A DNA stretch of 64,000 bases from Jeongeupia naejangsanensis (GTDB lineage: Bacteria > Pseudomonadota > Gammaproteobacteria > Burkholderiales > Chitinibacteraceae), in contig NZ_JAESND010000004.1 in assembly GCF_016865585.1 (NCBI RefSeq), positions 124,001-188,000 of the forward strand. Direction: 5' to 3'. Under the pieces are notes generated by a model. It was not told the origin of the DNA. It was given only the letters and a program-made list of their open reading frames with translations, and searched no databases. This document shows, in pieces, positions 8,127 to 17,017 of this stretch (positions are counted from its first letter, which is position 1; every line of letters begins with the position of its first letter). Made by a program: the position numbers and the translations under genes.

Positions 8127-10093
8127 CGGCTGAGCATCGGCCGCAGCGCACCCGGGGTGATCAGCACCGTGTTGAGCCCCTGTGCTTCCATCTGCTCGGA
8201 CAGCTGCGACGCCTGTTGCAGCAGCCGCTCGGCCAGGCCCGGTTCGAGGCCGCCACGGCCGGCGCTGGCCGACATCAGGATGTTTTCGAGCTGCGGTTCG
8301 AGCGCAACGACCGGCAGCTCGGTCTCGCCCGGGAACAGCTGGTGGATGATGGCGCGGCCGAGTGCAACGCGCACTGCCGCGGTCAGTTCGTCGATGTCCT
8401 GGGTGCGGACGATGTGCTCGCCCAGCGTTTCCAGAATCGTCCGCAGATCACGGATGTGCATCCCTTCGTCGAGCAGGCTTTGCAGCACCTTCTGCAGCGT
8501 GCCGACCGGAACCAGTTTCGGCACGAGGTCTTCGACCAGCTTGGGCGACTCCTTGGCGAAATGGTCGAGCAGCGACTGGACTTCCTCGCGGCCGAGCAGT
8601 TCGGCGGCGTGGCCCTGCAGCAGGTTGGAGATGTGCGTGCCGATCACCGTGGCGGTGTCGACGACGGTATAGCCGAGCGCCTGGGCCTGATCGCGCAGGC
8701 TGGCATCGATCCACGTCGCCGGCAGGCCGAACGTCGGATCCGTGGTGGCGGTGCCGGCGAGCGAGCCGGCGACGTTGCCGGGGTTGATCGCCAGCCACTG
8801 GCCGACATAGGCCTCGCCGAGGCCGACGTCGACGCCCTTGAGCTGGATCCGGTACTGGTTGGGCTTGAGTTCGAGGTTGTCGCGGATGTGCACCGCCGGC
8901 ACCAGGAAACCCAGTTCCTGCGCGATCTTCTTGCGGATGCCGCGGATGCGCCGCAACAGCTCGCCATCCTGATTGCGGTCGACCAGCGAAATCAGCCGGT
9001 AGCCCACTTCGAGCCCGACCGGATCGACCGGCTGCACGTCGTTCCAGCTGACTTCCTGCAGCGGGGACGGCGTTGCCGCTGCGGCTGCCGCTGCTGCGGT
9101 GGGTCCGACACCAAGGAGTTCGTCCTGCTTGATGCGGGCGGCGCGTTTCTCCAGCCACCATGCGATGCCGGCGGCGATGGCCGCGATCAGCAGGAAGGCG
9201 AAGTGCGGCATGCCCGGGATGATGCCGAGGATGCCGATGACTGCTGCGGTCACGTAAAGCACCTGCGGATTGGCGAACAGCTGGCCGAGCATCTGTTCGG
9301 ACAGGTCCTGCTCGGTGCCGACGCGCGAGACGACGATACCGGCGGCAACCGAAATGATCAGTGACGGAATCTGCGCGACCAGACCGTCGCCGATGGTCAG
9401 CAGCGTGTAGGTGCGGCCGGCCTCGGCGAACGGCAGGTCGTGCTGGACCATGCCGATGATCAGGCCGCCGATCAGGTTGATGACCATGACCAGGATGCCG
9501 GCCACGGCATCGCCGCGGACGAACTTGCTCGCACCGTCCATCGAGCCGAAGAAGTCGGCTTCCTGCGAGATTGCCGAGCGGCGCTTGCGCGCCTCTTCTT
9601 CGCCGATCAGCCCGGCGTTGAGGTCGGCATCGATCGCCATCTGCTTGCCCGGCATCGCATCGAGCGTGAAGCGCGCCGACACTTCGGCGATCCGCCCGGC
9701 GCCCTTGGTGATGACGACGAAGTTGATGATGGTGAGGATGATGAAGGCAATGATGCCGACGGTGAGGTTGCCGCCGATCAGCACGTGGCCGAAGGCCTCG
9801 ATGACCTGACCGGCCGCGCCGGCACCGGTGTGGCCTTCGGTCAGCACCAGCTTGGTCGACGCGACGTTGAGACTCAGCCGCAACAGCGTCGTCACCAGCA
9901 GCACGGTCGGAAAGGCCGAGAATTCGAGCGGTTCGCGCGTATACAGGCTGACCATCAGGACGATGATCGAAATCGCGATATTGAAGGTGAAGAAGAAGTC
10001 GAGCGCGAGCGCGGGCAGCGGCAGGATCATCATGCCGAGCACCATGAACACCAGCGCCGGGCCGGCCAGTCGCGTCAGATTGAGATTACGCAC
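8027..10093 (-). CDS. flhA: Flagellar type III export gate protein FlhA
   Basis: A 688-residue inner-membrane component of the flagellar export apparatus. The N-terminal half has eight hydrophobic helices (about residues 8-310), with the FHIPEP-family signature in EVSARFTLDAMPGKQMAIDA and the loop DADLNAGLIGEEEARKRR. The C-terminal half is the cytoplasmic domain that forms the nonameric ring and binds chaperone-substrate complexes, ending IRIVGVLGGV. Length is normal for the family. It follows flhB by 27 bases on the same strand. Its 3' end is duplicated just downstream (7913-8019), and rluA is convergent with it instead of the usual flhF continuation. Confidence 0.97.
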   Translation of the reverse strand: MRNLNLTRLAGPALVFMVLGMMILPLPALALDFFFTFNIAISIIVLMVSLYTREPLEFSAFPTVLLVTTLLRLSLNVASTKLVLTEGHTGAGAAGQVIEAFGHVLIGGNLTVGIIAFIILTIINFVVITKGAGRIAEVSARFTLDAMPGKQMAIDADLNAGLIGEEEARKRRSAISQEADFFGSMDGASKFVRGDAVAGILVMVINLIGGLIIGMVQHDLPFAEAGRTYTLLTIGDGLVAQIPSLIISVAAGIVVSRVGTEQDLSEQMLGQLFANPQVLYVTAAVIGILGIIPGMPHFAFLLIAAIAAGIAWWLEKRAARIKQDELLGVGPTAAAAAAAATPSPLQEVSWNDVQPVDPVGLEVGYRLISLVDRNQDGELLRRIRGIRKKIAQELGFLVPAVHIRDNLELKPNQYRIQLKGVDVGLGEAYVGQWLAINPGNVAGSLAGTATTDPTFGLPATWIDASLRDQAQALGYTVVDTATVIGTHISNLLQGHAAELLGREEVQSLLDHFAKESPKLVEDLVPKLVPVGTLQKVLQSLLDEGMHIRDLRTILETLGEHIVRTQDIDELTAAVRVALGRAIIHQLFPGETELPVVALEPQLENILMSASAGRGGLEPGLAERLLQQASQLSEQMEAQGLNTVLITPGALRPMLSRFLRRSIPNLRVIAHTEIPDTKTIRIVGVLGGV

Positions 10094-10120
10094 ACGCCTT
10101 CAATTTCATTGGTGCCGCCG

Positions 10121-11257
10121 CTATGCGGCGGCTTCAGGGTCGAGGTCTTTCGGGACCGGCAGGCTGTCGTTCAGCACCGGTTCGGTCCCGCCATAACGCT
10201 GCCAGTGCCGCAGCTGATAGATGTAGGCCAGCACTTCGGCGGCAGCAGTATACAACGCGGCCGGAATTTCCTCGCCGAGGTCGGCGTGGTGATACAGCGC
10301 GCGCGCCAGCGGCGGCGTCCGTACCACGGTGACCTTGTGCTGCCTGCCGAGTTCAATGATGCGTTCGGCCAGCAGAAAGGAGCCCTTGGCGATGACGACC
10401 GGTGCACGCATTGCTTCGGTGTATTGCAGCGCCACTGCATAGTGGGTCGGGTTGGTGACGATGACGTCGGCCTTGGGGATTGCCGACATCATCCGCTTTC
10501 TGGCCGCCTCGCGCTGCAGCTGGCGGATCCGGCCCTTCAGTTGCGGATCGCCTTCGGATTCCTTCATTTCCTGACGCACTTCCTCCTTGGTCATGCGCAG
10601 GTTCTTGTAGTACTCCCACAGCTGGTAGGGCACGTCGATCAGCACGATGACCGCCATCGCGCCGACGACGGTGAACAGCGTGAACTTCGCCATGCCCCAC
10701 AGGTAGGCTAGGCCGTTGTCGGGCGGCATGGCGATCAGCTGGACGAAATCGGCGCGTTCCTTCCACAGCACCAGCGCGGCGACGCCGCCGATCAGGCCCG
10801 ACTTGAGGATGGCCTTGAACATCTCGACGATGCTGCGCACCGACAGCATGCGCTTGATGCCGCTGGCCGGATTGAGCCGGCCGAAGTTCGGTGCCATGGC
10901 CTCGGTCGAAAACAGCCAGCCGCCCATCAGCATCGGCGCCAGCAGCGCGGCCAGCGCACAGGCGGCAAACACCGGCAGACAGGCCCAGAGCATCGATTCG
11001 CAGGCCTTGATGAAGTGCGTGTGCATCTGCATCGGATCGACCAGCGTGGCGCGGCTGAAGGTGAATTCGCTGCGCATGACCTGCTTGAGCGAATTCAGCA
11101 GCGCCGGGCCGGTCATGGCGATCGCGACCATGCCGGTCATCAGCACGCTGAACGAGGCCAGTTCCTGCGAGCGCGGAATCTGCCCCTTCTTGCGCGCATC
11201 CTCGAGCCGTTTGGGCGAGGGCGGTTCGGTGCGTTCGAGATCTGAATCTTCAGCCAT
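10121..11257 (-). CDS. flhB: Flagellar export apparatus protein and specificity switch FlhB
   Basis: A 378-residue inner-membrane protein of the flagellar type III secretion gate. It begins MAEDSDLERTEPPSPKRLED, a typical FlhB start, and has four membrane helices (about 30-210). The cytoplasmic domain carries the autocleavage site N269-P270-T271-H272 in VTNPTHYAVAL. Self-cleavage between Asn and Pro switches export from rod/hook to filament substrates together with FliK, whose gene is divergent 121 bases away. First gene of the minus-strand flagellar operon flhB-flhA. Confidence 0.97.
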   Translation of the reverse strand: MAEDSDLERTEPPSPKRLEDARKKGQIPRSQELASFSVLMTGMVAIAMTGPALLNSLKQVMRSEFTFSRATLVDPMQMHTHFIKACESMLWACLPVFAACALAALLAPMLMGGWLFSTEAMAPNFGRLNPASGIKRMLSVRSIVEMFKAILKSGLIGGVAALVLWKERADFVQLIAMPPDNGLAYLWGMAKFTLFTVVGAMAVIVLIDVPYQLWEYYKNLRMTKEEVRQEMKESEGDPQLKGRIRQLQREAARKRMMSAIPKADVIVTNPTHYAVALQYTEAMRAPVVIAKGSFLLAERIIELGRQHKVTVVRTPPLARALYHHADLGEEIPAALYTAAAEVLAYIYQLRHWQRYGGTEPVLNDSLPVPKDLDPEAAA

Positions 11258-11378
11258 GGTGCGCGTACGTTACCGCGTAGTGGCCCGGTGTCGCCAGTGG
11301 GTGGTGCGAGCGGTCGCTTCGCACTTGGCATTGCTTTTGCTTTTATGTTGGCTCCTGCAGTCTGCTTCGAGTGTTTTC

Positions 11379-12464
11379 ATGGCTACTTCCGTTACCAATC
11401 TGTCTTCCCCCGTCGGCACGGTGGCAACCAAGACCGCGCCGTCGCGCGATGCAGCGCAGGGGCAGGACTTCGGCAGCACGCTGGCCCGCGAGGTGGCCGC
11501 ACGGCAGCCCACGCAGGCCCCGTCGGGCAAGGACACCCAGTCGACGCAGCAGGATGCCAGGGACGATGCGCCGGAGCCGGGCGACGCTGCCGCGCCTTGG
11601 CTGGCGCTGCTGCAGTCGATGGCGCAGGTGGTGACGCAACCGCTGCCGCAGGAAGAGGCGGTTGCCAGTGAAGCATTGCCCGACGCAGCGGTCGATCCGC
11701 TGGCCGCTGCCGTGACGCCGGGCGTCGTGGCGACGCTGCCGGCAACAGCGGGGGCCGACCCTGACGCAGGGGCACGGGCTACCGGCGTCCCGCTGCTGGC
11801 CAACGTGACGGCAGACGCTGCGAAGGGCGAAATCGGGGTGGACGAAATTGCCGCTCACGGCAAGCCCTTGCCGCTGGATCTTGCCGCAAGCGAGACCGAC
11901 ACGACCGAAGCAACGCCGGCCGAACTGCTTGCCGCCAGCCGCGCCGACCTGCCGCGTACGGCCGAAACGCAGCCGGTGACGAAGACCGAGAAAGCGACGC
12001 CGACGCACAATGTCGTCCCGCACGTCGGCGAGTCGCGCTGGGGTGACGCGGTGGCGCAGCGCGTGGCCATGATGATCGGCAAGCACGAACAGAAACTGGA
12101 GATGCAGCTCAATCCGCCCAATCTCGGGCCGATGGATGTGCAACTGACCCTGGCGCAAGACCAGGCCAGCGTCGTCTTCGCCAGCCAGCACGCCGCCGTG
12201 CGCGAAGCACTGGCCGCCGCGACTCCGCGACTGACGGCGCTGCTCGCCGATCAGGGCATCCAGCTCGTCAACGTCCAGGTGGCCAGCGACTCGCTGAACC
12301 AGCATGCGCAGCAGCAGGCCCAGTCGGGGCAGGACTCGGGTTCGTCGCGGCCTGAACCGCGTGGCACGAGCGGCAGCAATGCGGTCGAGCCGGCCGAGTT
12401 ACGTGTCGATCTGGGAACGCGTCGTCTGCCGGTCAGCGGTGGCGGACTGAGCTTTTATGCGTGA
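11379..12464 (+). CDS. fliK: Flagellar hook-length control protein FliK
   Basis: A 361-residue exported ruler protein that measures hook length and triggers the FlhB switch. The N-terminal two thirds is low-complexity, rich in Ala, Asp, Gln and Thr, as in other FliK proteins. The conserved C-terminal domain lies at about 215-305: MIGKHEQKLEMQLNPPNLGP, then MDVQLTLAQDQASVVFASQH. The C-terminus is a flexible Gln/Ser-rich tail. I chose MATSVTNLSSP at 11379 because this is the first start after a hydrophobic upstream in-frame stretch that overlaps the flhB promoter region. It is divergent from flhB. Confidence 0.88.
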   Translation: MATSVTNLSSPVGTVATKTAPSRDAAQGQDFGSTLAREVAARQPTQAPSGKDTQSTQQDARDDAPEPGDAAAPWLALLQSMAQVVTQPLPQEEAVASEALPDAAVDPLAAAVTPGVVATLPATAGADPDAGARATGVPLLANVTADAAKGEIGVDEIAAHGKPLPLDLAASETDTTEATPAELLAASRADLPRTAETQPVTKTEKATPTHNVVPHVGESRWGDAVAQRVAMMIGKHEQKLEMQLNPPNLGPMDVQLTLAQDQASVVFASQHAAVREALAAATPRLTALLADQGIQLVNVQVASDSLNQHAQQQAQSGQDSGSSRPEPRGTSGSNAVEPAELRVDLGTRRLPVSGGGLSFYA

Positions 12465-12505
12465 TGGCAGGCGCAAGGGCTTGTTTATAATTAACTATTA
12501 ATCTT

Positions 12506-12514
12506 TGCTATAAT
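12506..12514 (+). promoter_or_regulatory. Extended -10 promoter element upstream of fliL
   Basis: TGCTATAAT is a perfect extended -10 (TGN-TATAAT) in an AT-rich stretch (12480-12515) between fliK and fliL. No good -35 is seen 17 bases upstream, which is tolerated for extended -10 promoters. It would start transcription near 12521 and serve fliLMNOPQR. Prediction only. Confidence 0.45.
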
Positions 12515-12532
12515 CGCCGCGCTTACTGACAA

Positions 12533-12552
12533 GGCCCCGCTATGCCGGGGCC
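12533..12552 (+). other. GC-rich hairpin in the fliK-fliL intergenic region
   Basis: Inverted repeat ggccccg-ctatgc-cggggcc (7-bp stem, 6-base loop). It has no T-run behind it, so it is not a convincing intrinsic terminator. It would lie in the 5' leader of a transcript started at the extended -10 just upstream. Confidence 0.5.
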
Positions 12553-12622
12553 GTTTCGACTCGACCCGTTTCGATTCGATCCATTTACAGAATCGACGTC
12601 TCGTCGCCATCCAGGTGAATTC

Positions 12623-13135
12623 ATGGCCGAAGCTCAAGCGGCGCCGAAAGGCAACAAAAAACTGATTGTCATCATTATCGCCGTCGTGGCCGTGCTGTTG
12701 CTGCTGACCGCTGGCGCCGCCGCTTTCCTGCTGACGCGCTCGGCCGATCATGGCGATGATGGTGGTGCCGAGACGCACGAGACGGGCAAGAAGAAAAAGG
12801 CGGAGAAGGACGCCGATCACCCGCCAATCTTCGAAAAGTTGCAGCAATTCACCGTCAATTTGAATTCGCCGGACGAAGATGCCATGCTCCAAACGGATAT
12901 TGTCGTCGAAATGTCCGACGCCAAGAGCCAGGAGCGGATCAAGGCGCAGATGCCCAAGATCCAGAGTCAGGTGAACCAGCTGTTGCGCAGCAAGTCGCCG
13001 CAGGATGTACGTGCCGTCGACGGCATGACCAAGCTCGGCGCGGAAATCCGCAAGCTGATCAACCAGGCGCTGGGTGCCGAGGGTGATGAAGAAGGCGTGC
13101 TTTCCGTCAATTTCACCACGTTTATCGTTCAGTAA
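12623..13135 (+). CDS. fliL: Flagellar basal body-associated protein FliL
   Basis: A 170-residue single-pass membrane protein that associates with stators and the basal body. It has a short cytoplasmic start (MAEAQAAPKGNKK), one transmembrane helix (about 14-38, IVIIIAVVAVLLLLTAGAAA), a charged linker, and the periplasmic FliL domain (LQQFTVNLNSPDED and the end SVNFTTFIVQ). The ATG at 12623 has AGGTGA five bases upstream. It opens the cluster fliL-fliM-fliN-fliO-fliP-fliQ-fliR. Confidence 0.93.
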   Translation: MAEAQAAPKGNKKLIVIIIAVVAVLLLLTAGAAAFLLTRSADHGDDGGAETHETGKKKKAEKDADHPPIFEKLQQFTVNLNSPDEDAMLQTDIVVEMSDAKSQERIKAQMPKIQSQVNQLLRSKSPQDVRAVDGMTKLGAEIRKLINQALGAEGDEEGVLSVNFTTFIVQ

Positions 13136-13179
13136 CGGCGCTTGTATTCATGATCGTGCGAGCTTCGGGTTCCCGCTAA

Positions 13180-14190
13180 ATGGCAGATGACATCCTTTCC
13201 CAGGAAGAGGTCGACGCGCTGCTGCGCGGTGTGACCGGGGAAGAAGACGAGTCCGACGAGGCCGGCGATGCATCGGCGGTGCGAACCTACGACATCGGCC
13301 GCCAGGAACGCATCGTCCGCGGCCGGATGCCGACGCTCGAAATCATCAACGAGCGTTTTGCCCGCAACCTGCGCATTGCCCTGTTCAATTTCATGCGCCG
13401 CAACGCCGAGATCAGCGTTGGCGCGGTCCGGGTCCAGAAGTACAGCGAGTTCATCCGAAACCTCGTTGTTCCGACCAACCTCAACCTGATCCAGATGAAG
13501 CCGCTGCGCGGCACCGGCCTGTTCATCTTCGATCCGGACTTCGTTTTTCTGGTTGTCGACAACCTGTTCGGCTCGGACGGCCGCTACCATGTCCGTGTCG
13601 AAGGGCGCGATTTCACGCCGACCGAGCAGCGCATCATCCAGCGCCTGCTCGACGTGGTGTTCGAGGAATACCAGAAAGCGTGGAAACCGGTGTTCGAGTG
13701 CGAGTTCAGCTATCTGCGCTCGGAAATGAACACCCAGTTTGCCAATATCGCGACGCCGACCGAAGTCGTCGTTGCCTACACGTTCCGGATCGAACTCGGC
13801 GCCAGCGGGGGTGACTTCCACGTCTGCCTGCCGTATTCGATGATCGAGCCGATCCGCGACACGCTCTACAGCACCATGCAGGCCGACCGGATCGAGTCGG
13901 ACAACCGCTGGCTGAGCCTGCTGCAGACGCAGGTGCAGAACGCCGAAGTCGACCTGATCGCGACGCTGGGCAACGCCGACATCACGCTGGGCGACATCCT
14001 CAACCTCAAGGCCGGCGACGTGATCTCGCTGGAGATCCCGCAGGCCATCGTCGCCGAGGTTGATGGCGTGCCGGTGCTCGAATGCAAGTATGGTATTCTC
14101 AACGGCCAGTATGCGTTGAAGGTCAACCGGGTGCTCGGCACCCCCGACGGCGCGCAGGATGAAGCAGGTCAGGGGGAAAAGCATGGCTGA
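13180..14190 (+). CDS. fliM: Flagellar motor switch protein FliM
   Basis: A 336-residue C-ring protein that binds CheY-P and sets rotation direction. The N-terminal CheY-binding motif is LSQEEVDALLRG (residues 6-17). The middle CheC-like domain has YDIGRQERIVRGRMPTLEII and the GG-type element in ELGASGGDFHVCLPYSMIEP. The C-terminal SpoA domain ends in the conserved VNRVLG region. It overlaps fliN by 8 bases, so translation is coupled. Confidence 0.97.
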   Translation: MADDILSQEEVDALLRGVTGEEDESDEAGDASAVRTYDIGRQERIVRGRMPTLEIINERFARNLRIALFNFMRRNAEISVGAVRVQKYSEFIRNLVVPTNLNLIQMKPLRGTGLFIFDPDFVFLVVDNLFGSDGRYHVRVEGRDFTPTEQRIIQRLLDVVFEEYQKAWKPVFECEFSYLRSEMNTQFANIATPTEVVVAYTFRIELGASGGDFHVCLPYSMIEPIRDTLYSTMQADRIESDNRWLSLLQTQVQNAEVDLIATLGNADITLGDILNLKAGDVISLEIPQAIVAEVDGVPVLECKYGILNGQYALKVNRVLGTPDGAQDEAGQGEKHG

Positions 14191-14623
14191 TGAGAACACG
14201 CCAGACAACAGCCAAGCCGACGAGGTGATGGACGACTGGGCCGCGGCAATGGCCGAACAGGCCGCGAGCGAAAGCACCGAATCCGAACCGACCCAGGCGT
14301 CGGTTCAGGCAGCCGACATTTTCGAGCGTTTCGATACGGCGCCCGCCGCCGGTGCCGGTCGCGGCAATATCGACATGATTCTCGATATTCCGGTGACGCT
14401 GACGGTCGAACTCGGCCGGACCAAGATCGCAATCCGCAGCCTGCTGCAACTGGCGCAGGGGTCGGTCGTCGAACTCGACGGCCTTGCCGGCGAGCCGATG
14501 GACGTTCTCGTCAACGGTTGCCTGATCGCGCAGGGCGAAGTCGTCGTCGTCAACGACAAATTTGGTATTCGTCTCACCGATATCATCACGCCGGCCGAAC
14601 GGATTCGCCGGCTGCACAAATAA
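14183..14623 (+). CDS. fliN: Flagellar motor switch protein FliN
   Basis: A 146-residue C-ring protein. It has an acidic N-terminal half and a SpoA domain from about residue 70, with [37 protein letters not shown], and [17 protein letters not shown], all diagnostic for FliN. I chose the ATG at 14183 (MADENTPDN), which has a GGGGG run seven bases upstream and overlaps the fliM end by 8 bases. An upstream in-frame start at 14159 is unlikely. Confidence 0.97.
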   Translation: MADENTPDNSQADEVMDDWAAAMAEQAASESTESEPTQASVQAADIFERFDTAPAAGAGRGNIDMILDIPVTLTVELGRTKIAIRSLLQLAQGSVVELDGLAGEPMDVLVNGCLIAQGEVVVVNDKFGIRLTDIITPAERIRRLHK

Positions 14624-14628
14624 TTTCC

Positions 14629-15057
14629 ATGCGTTTTCTTCCGTTCGCGCTTGCCGCGTTGCCGAGCTGTGCGCTCGCGCAGGCGGCATCGGTGCCGGCG
14701 TCGCTCGCAAGCAGTGGCCCCGGGCTGGGGCAGTTCGTCCAGGTACTGCTGATGCTCGGCCTCGTGCTGGCGCTGATCGTCGGCGCGGCGTGGCTGATGC
14801 GGCGTTTTTCGCTGCTGCCGGGCGGTCAGGCAGGCAACCAGTTGCGCGTCGTTTCCGGCGTGATGGTCGGGCCCAAGGAGCGGGTCGTGATCGTCGAGCA
14901 GGGCGAGACCTGGCTGGTGGTCGGGGTGACCGCGCAATCGGTCAACCTGCTGCACACCTTGCCGCGCCCGGACGATGCGCCGGTTGCCGGTGCACCGGTG
15001 CCACTACCGCCCTTTGCCGAGAAACTGGCCGCGCTGATGAAGAAGGCCAAGGCGTGA
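14629..15057 (+). CDS. fliO: Flagellar export protein FliO
   Basis: A 142-residue small membrane protein that helps assemble the FliP ring of the export gate. It has an N-terminal signal-like segment ([19 protein letters not shown]), one strong transmembrane helix (about 33-52), then a short cytoplasmic FliO domain with [20 protein letters not shown] and [19 protein letters not shown]. This matches the FliO/YscJ-like family. It overlaps fliP by 4 bases (GTGA). Confidence 0.9.
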   Translation: MRFLPFALAALPSCALAQAASVPASLASSGPGLGQFVQVLLMLGLVLALIVGAAWLMRRFSLLPGGQAGNQLRVVSGVMVGPKERVVIVEQGETWLVVGVTAQSVNLLHTLPRPDDAPVAGAPVPLPPFAEKLAALMKKAKA

Positions 15058-15794
15058 AGCGCGTCCTGCTTGCATCGCTGCCGATGTTCATCGCCGGCGC
15101 CGCAGTGGCTGCCGATCCGGGCCTGCCGTTCATGAATGCCACGCAGGCCACAGGCGGTACGGCCTACAGCCTGCCGCTGCAGACACTGCTGTTCCTGACG
15201 GCACTGACCTTCCTGCCGGCGATGCTGCTGATGATGACGGCATTCACGCGCATCGTCATCGTGCTGTCGCTGCTGCGGCAGGCGATCGGGACGACGATGG
15301 CCCCGCCGAACCAGGTGGTCGTCGGCCTGTCGCTGTTCCTGACGCTGTTCGTGATGGCGCCGACGTTCGACAAGATCTACGACCAGGCCTACCAGCCGTA
15401 CTCGGAACAGAAGATCAGCTTCAACGAGATGGTCGACAAGGGCGTCGTGCCGCTGAAGGACTTCATGCTCAAGCAGACGCGGCAGAAGGATCTGGCGTTC
15501 TTCATCGACGTGTCGGGCATGAAGAAGCCGAATGGCCCCGAGGACGTCAGCCTGCGCGTGCTGGTGCCGGCCTTCGTGACCAGTGAACTGAAGACCGCCT
15601 TCCAGATCGGTTTTCTGGTCTTCATTCCCTTCCTGATCATCGACCTCGTCGTCGCCAGCCTCTTGATGGCGATGGGGATGATGATGGTGTCGCCGGTGAT
15701 CATCTCGCTGCCGTTCAAGCTGATGCTGTTCGTGCTCGTCGACGGCTGGACCTTGCTGATGGGCTCGCTGGTGCAGAGCTTTTACCTGGGGTAG
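15054..15794 (+). CDS. fliP: Flagellar type III export gate protein FliP
   Basis: A 246-residue inner-membrane protein, the core pentamer of the export gate. It starts at a GTG overlapping the fliO stop. A cleavable signal peptide is visible ([15 protein letters not shown]). Family stretches include [20 protein letters not shown] and [20 protein letters not shown], and the C-terminal helices carry [20 protein letters not shown] followed by [16 protein letters not shown]. Length is typical. Confidence 0.97.
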   Translation: MKRVLLASLPMFIAGAAVAADPGLPFMNATQATGGTAYSLPLQTLLFLTALTFLPAMLLMMTAFTRIVIVLSLLRQAIGTTMAPPNQVVVGLSLFLTLFVMAPTFDKIYDQAYQPYSEQKISFNEMVDKGVVPLKDFMLKQTRQKDLAFFIDVSGMKKPNGPEDVSLRVLVPAFVTSELKTAFQIGFLVFIPFLIIDLVVASLLMAMGMMMVSPVIISLPFKLMLFVLVDGWTLLMGSLVQSFYLG

Positions 15795-15797
15795 CGA

Positions 15798-16067
15798 ATG
15801 ACGCCGGAAACCGTGGTCACCGTGATGCAAAGGGCGATGGAGCTGATGGTGCTGCTCGGCGGGCCGCTGCTGCTGGCGATGCTGGCCACCGGCCTGATCG
15901 TCAGCATTTTCCAGGCTGCGACGCAGATCAACGAAGCGACGCTGTCGTTCATTCCGAAGCTGATCGTGGCCTTCATCGTCTTCATCCTCGCCGGGCCGTG
16001 GATGATCGAGACGGCGATGGACTATACGGTGCGGCTGTATCAGAGCATTCCGCAGCTGATCGGTTGA
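15798..16067 (+). CDS. fliQ: Flagellar export gate protein FliQ
   Basis: An 89-residue two-helix membrane protein of the FliPQR gate. It contains ETVVTVMQRAMELMVLLGGP and the family stretch VSIFQAATQINEATLSFIPK, then the second helix IVAFIVFILAGPWMIE. Four bases separate it from fliP and from fliR. Length and sequence are typical. Confidence 0.97.
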   Translation: MTPETVVTVMQRAMELMVLLGGPLLLAMLATGLIVSIFQAATQINEATLSFIPKLIVAFIVFILAGPWMIETAMDYTVRLYQSIPQLIG

Positions 16068-16071
16068 ACCG

Positions 16072-16860
16072 GTGTTCACCGTTTCCCAGGCGCAAATCGA
16101 ACTCTGGCTGGCCCTGTTCTGGTGGCCGTTCTGCCGCTTCTTCGGTCTGCTGATTGCCGATCCGATTTTTTCCAACAAGGTGGTGCCGGTACGCCTGCGC
16201 ATCGGTCTGGCGATTGCGCTGGCGGTGCTGGTTGCGCCGGTCCTGACGCCGCCGCCGGGTATCGAAGTCGTGTCGCCCGCCGGCATCCTGATTGCGGTCA
16301 ACCAGCTGCTGATCGGGGTGATGCTGGGGTTTGCGGTCAGGCTGATGTTCAACGCGGTCGACATGGCCGGGCAGGTGATCGGCCTGCAGATGGGGCTCGG
16401 CTTTGCCAGCTTCTTCGATCCGCACAGCGCGGCCAACGTGCCCATCGTCGCGCAGTTCATCAACATGATGATGCTGCTGATCTTCCTCGCCCTGAACGGT
16501 CACCTGATCGTCCTGCGCATCCTGATCGAGAGCTTTGCCGTTTTGCCGCTCGACGCCCGGCCGCTGGGGGCCGGTGGCTTTCGCCTGCTGGTCGAACAGG
16601 GCGGGGCGATTTTCCGTCTCGGGCTGATGCTGGCGATGCCGGTGGTGGGCGCCTTGCTGATCACCAACCTCGCCATCGGCATCATGACCCGCGCCGCGCC
16701 GCAGCTGAACGTGTTCGCGATCGGTTTTCCGCTGCTGCTGGCCATCGGAGTGGCGGCGATGTATGTGAGCCTGCCCTACATGGTGGTGCACGTCGAATCG
16801 ATGCTGTCGGCGCTGACCCGTACCGCGGCGCAGCTGTTTGGCGCGCTCAGGCCGGGCTGA
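16072..16860 (+). CDS. fliR: Flagellar export gate protein FliR
   Basis: A 262-residue protein with six hydrophobic helices, the single FliR subunit of the FliP5-FliQ4-FliR1 gate. It starts at GTG 16072 (MFTVSQAQIE). Family features are the segment FRFFGLLIADPIFSNKVVP in the form FCRFFGLLIADPIFSNKVVP, then IGLQMGLGFASFFDPHSAAN and MTRAAPQLNVFAIGFPLLL. Last gene of the fliLMNOPQR cluster. Confidence 0.96.
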   Translation: MFTVSQAQIELWLALFWWPFCRFFGLLIADPIFSNKVVPVRLRIGLAIALAVLVAPVLTPPPGIEVVSPAGILIAVNQLLIGVMLGFAVRLMFNAVDMAGQVIGLQMGLGFASFFDPHSAANVPIVAQFINMMMLLIFLALNGHLIVLRILIESFAVLPLDARPLGAGGFRLLVEQGGAIFRLGLMLAMPVVGALLITNLAIGIMTRAAPQLNVFAIGFPLLLAIGVAAMYVSLPYMVVHVESMLSALTRTAAQLFGALRPG

Positions 16861-16920
16861 TGCCTGCGCCGCCCGAGCGGAGACGCCACTCCGTTCATGC
16901 GTGCATGAATTCCCGACTGG

Positions 16921-16949
16921 TTTACTCGGTTATTGGTCGCCGCTATAAT
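16921..16949 (+). promoter_or_regulatory. Sigma-70 type promoter for folE2
   Basis: TTTACT (16921-16926), a 17-base spacer and a perfect TATAAT (16944-16949). It lies between fliR and folE2 and would give a leader of about 60 bases. The leader contains an inverted repeat CGGTTAT / ATAACCG (16972-16978 and 16995-17001). Confidence 0.65.
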
Positions 16950-17017
16950 GGCTCAGCTTTCAATTAATTACCGGTTATCAGCCGCTCGGTGCTTATAACC
17001 GCTGGAGAGATATCTCG

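Noticed and set aside
7916..9364. 482-codon plus-strand open frame starting in the flhA 3' repeat
   Set aside because: It is antisense to flhA throughout and resembles no protein. The start repeats the same peptide only because of the 107-bp duplication.
10716..11378. Long in-frame extension upstream of fliK
   Set aside because: It runs antisense to flhB and encodes a non-FliK sequence. The FliK start at 11379 fits the family.
16972..17001. Zur operator upstream of folE2
   Set aside because: The arms CGGTTAT/ATAACCG with a 16-base spacer do not fit the compact Zur palindrome. Kept only as an unexplained inverted repeat.
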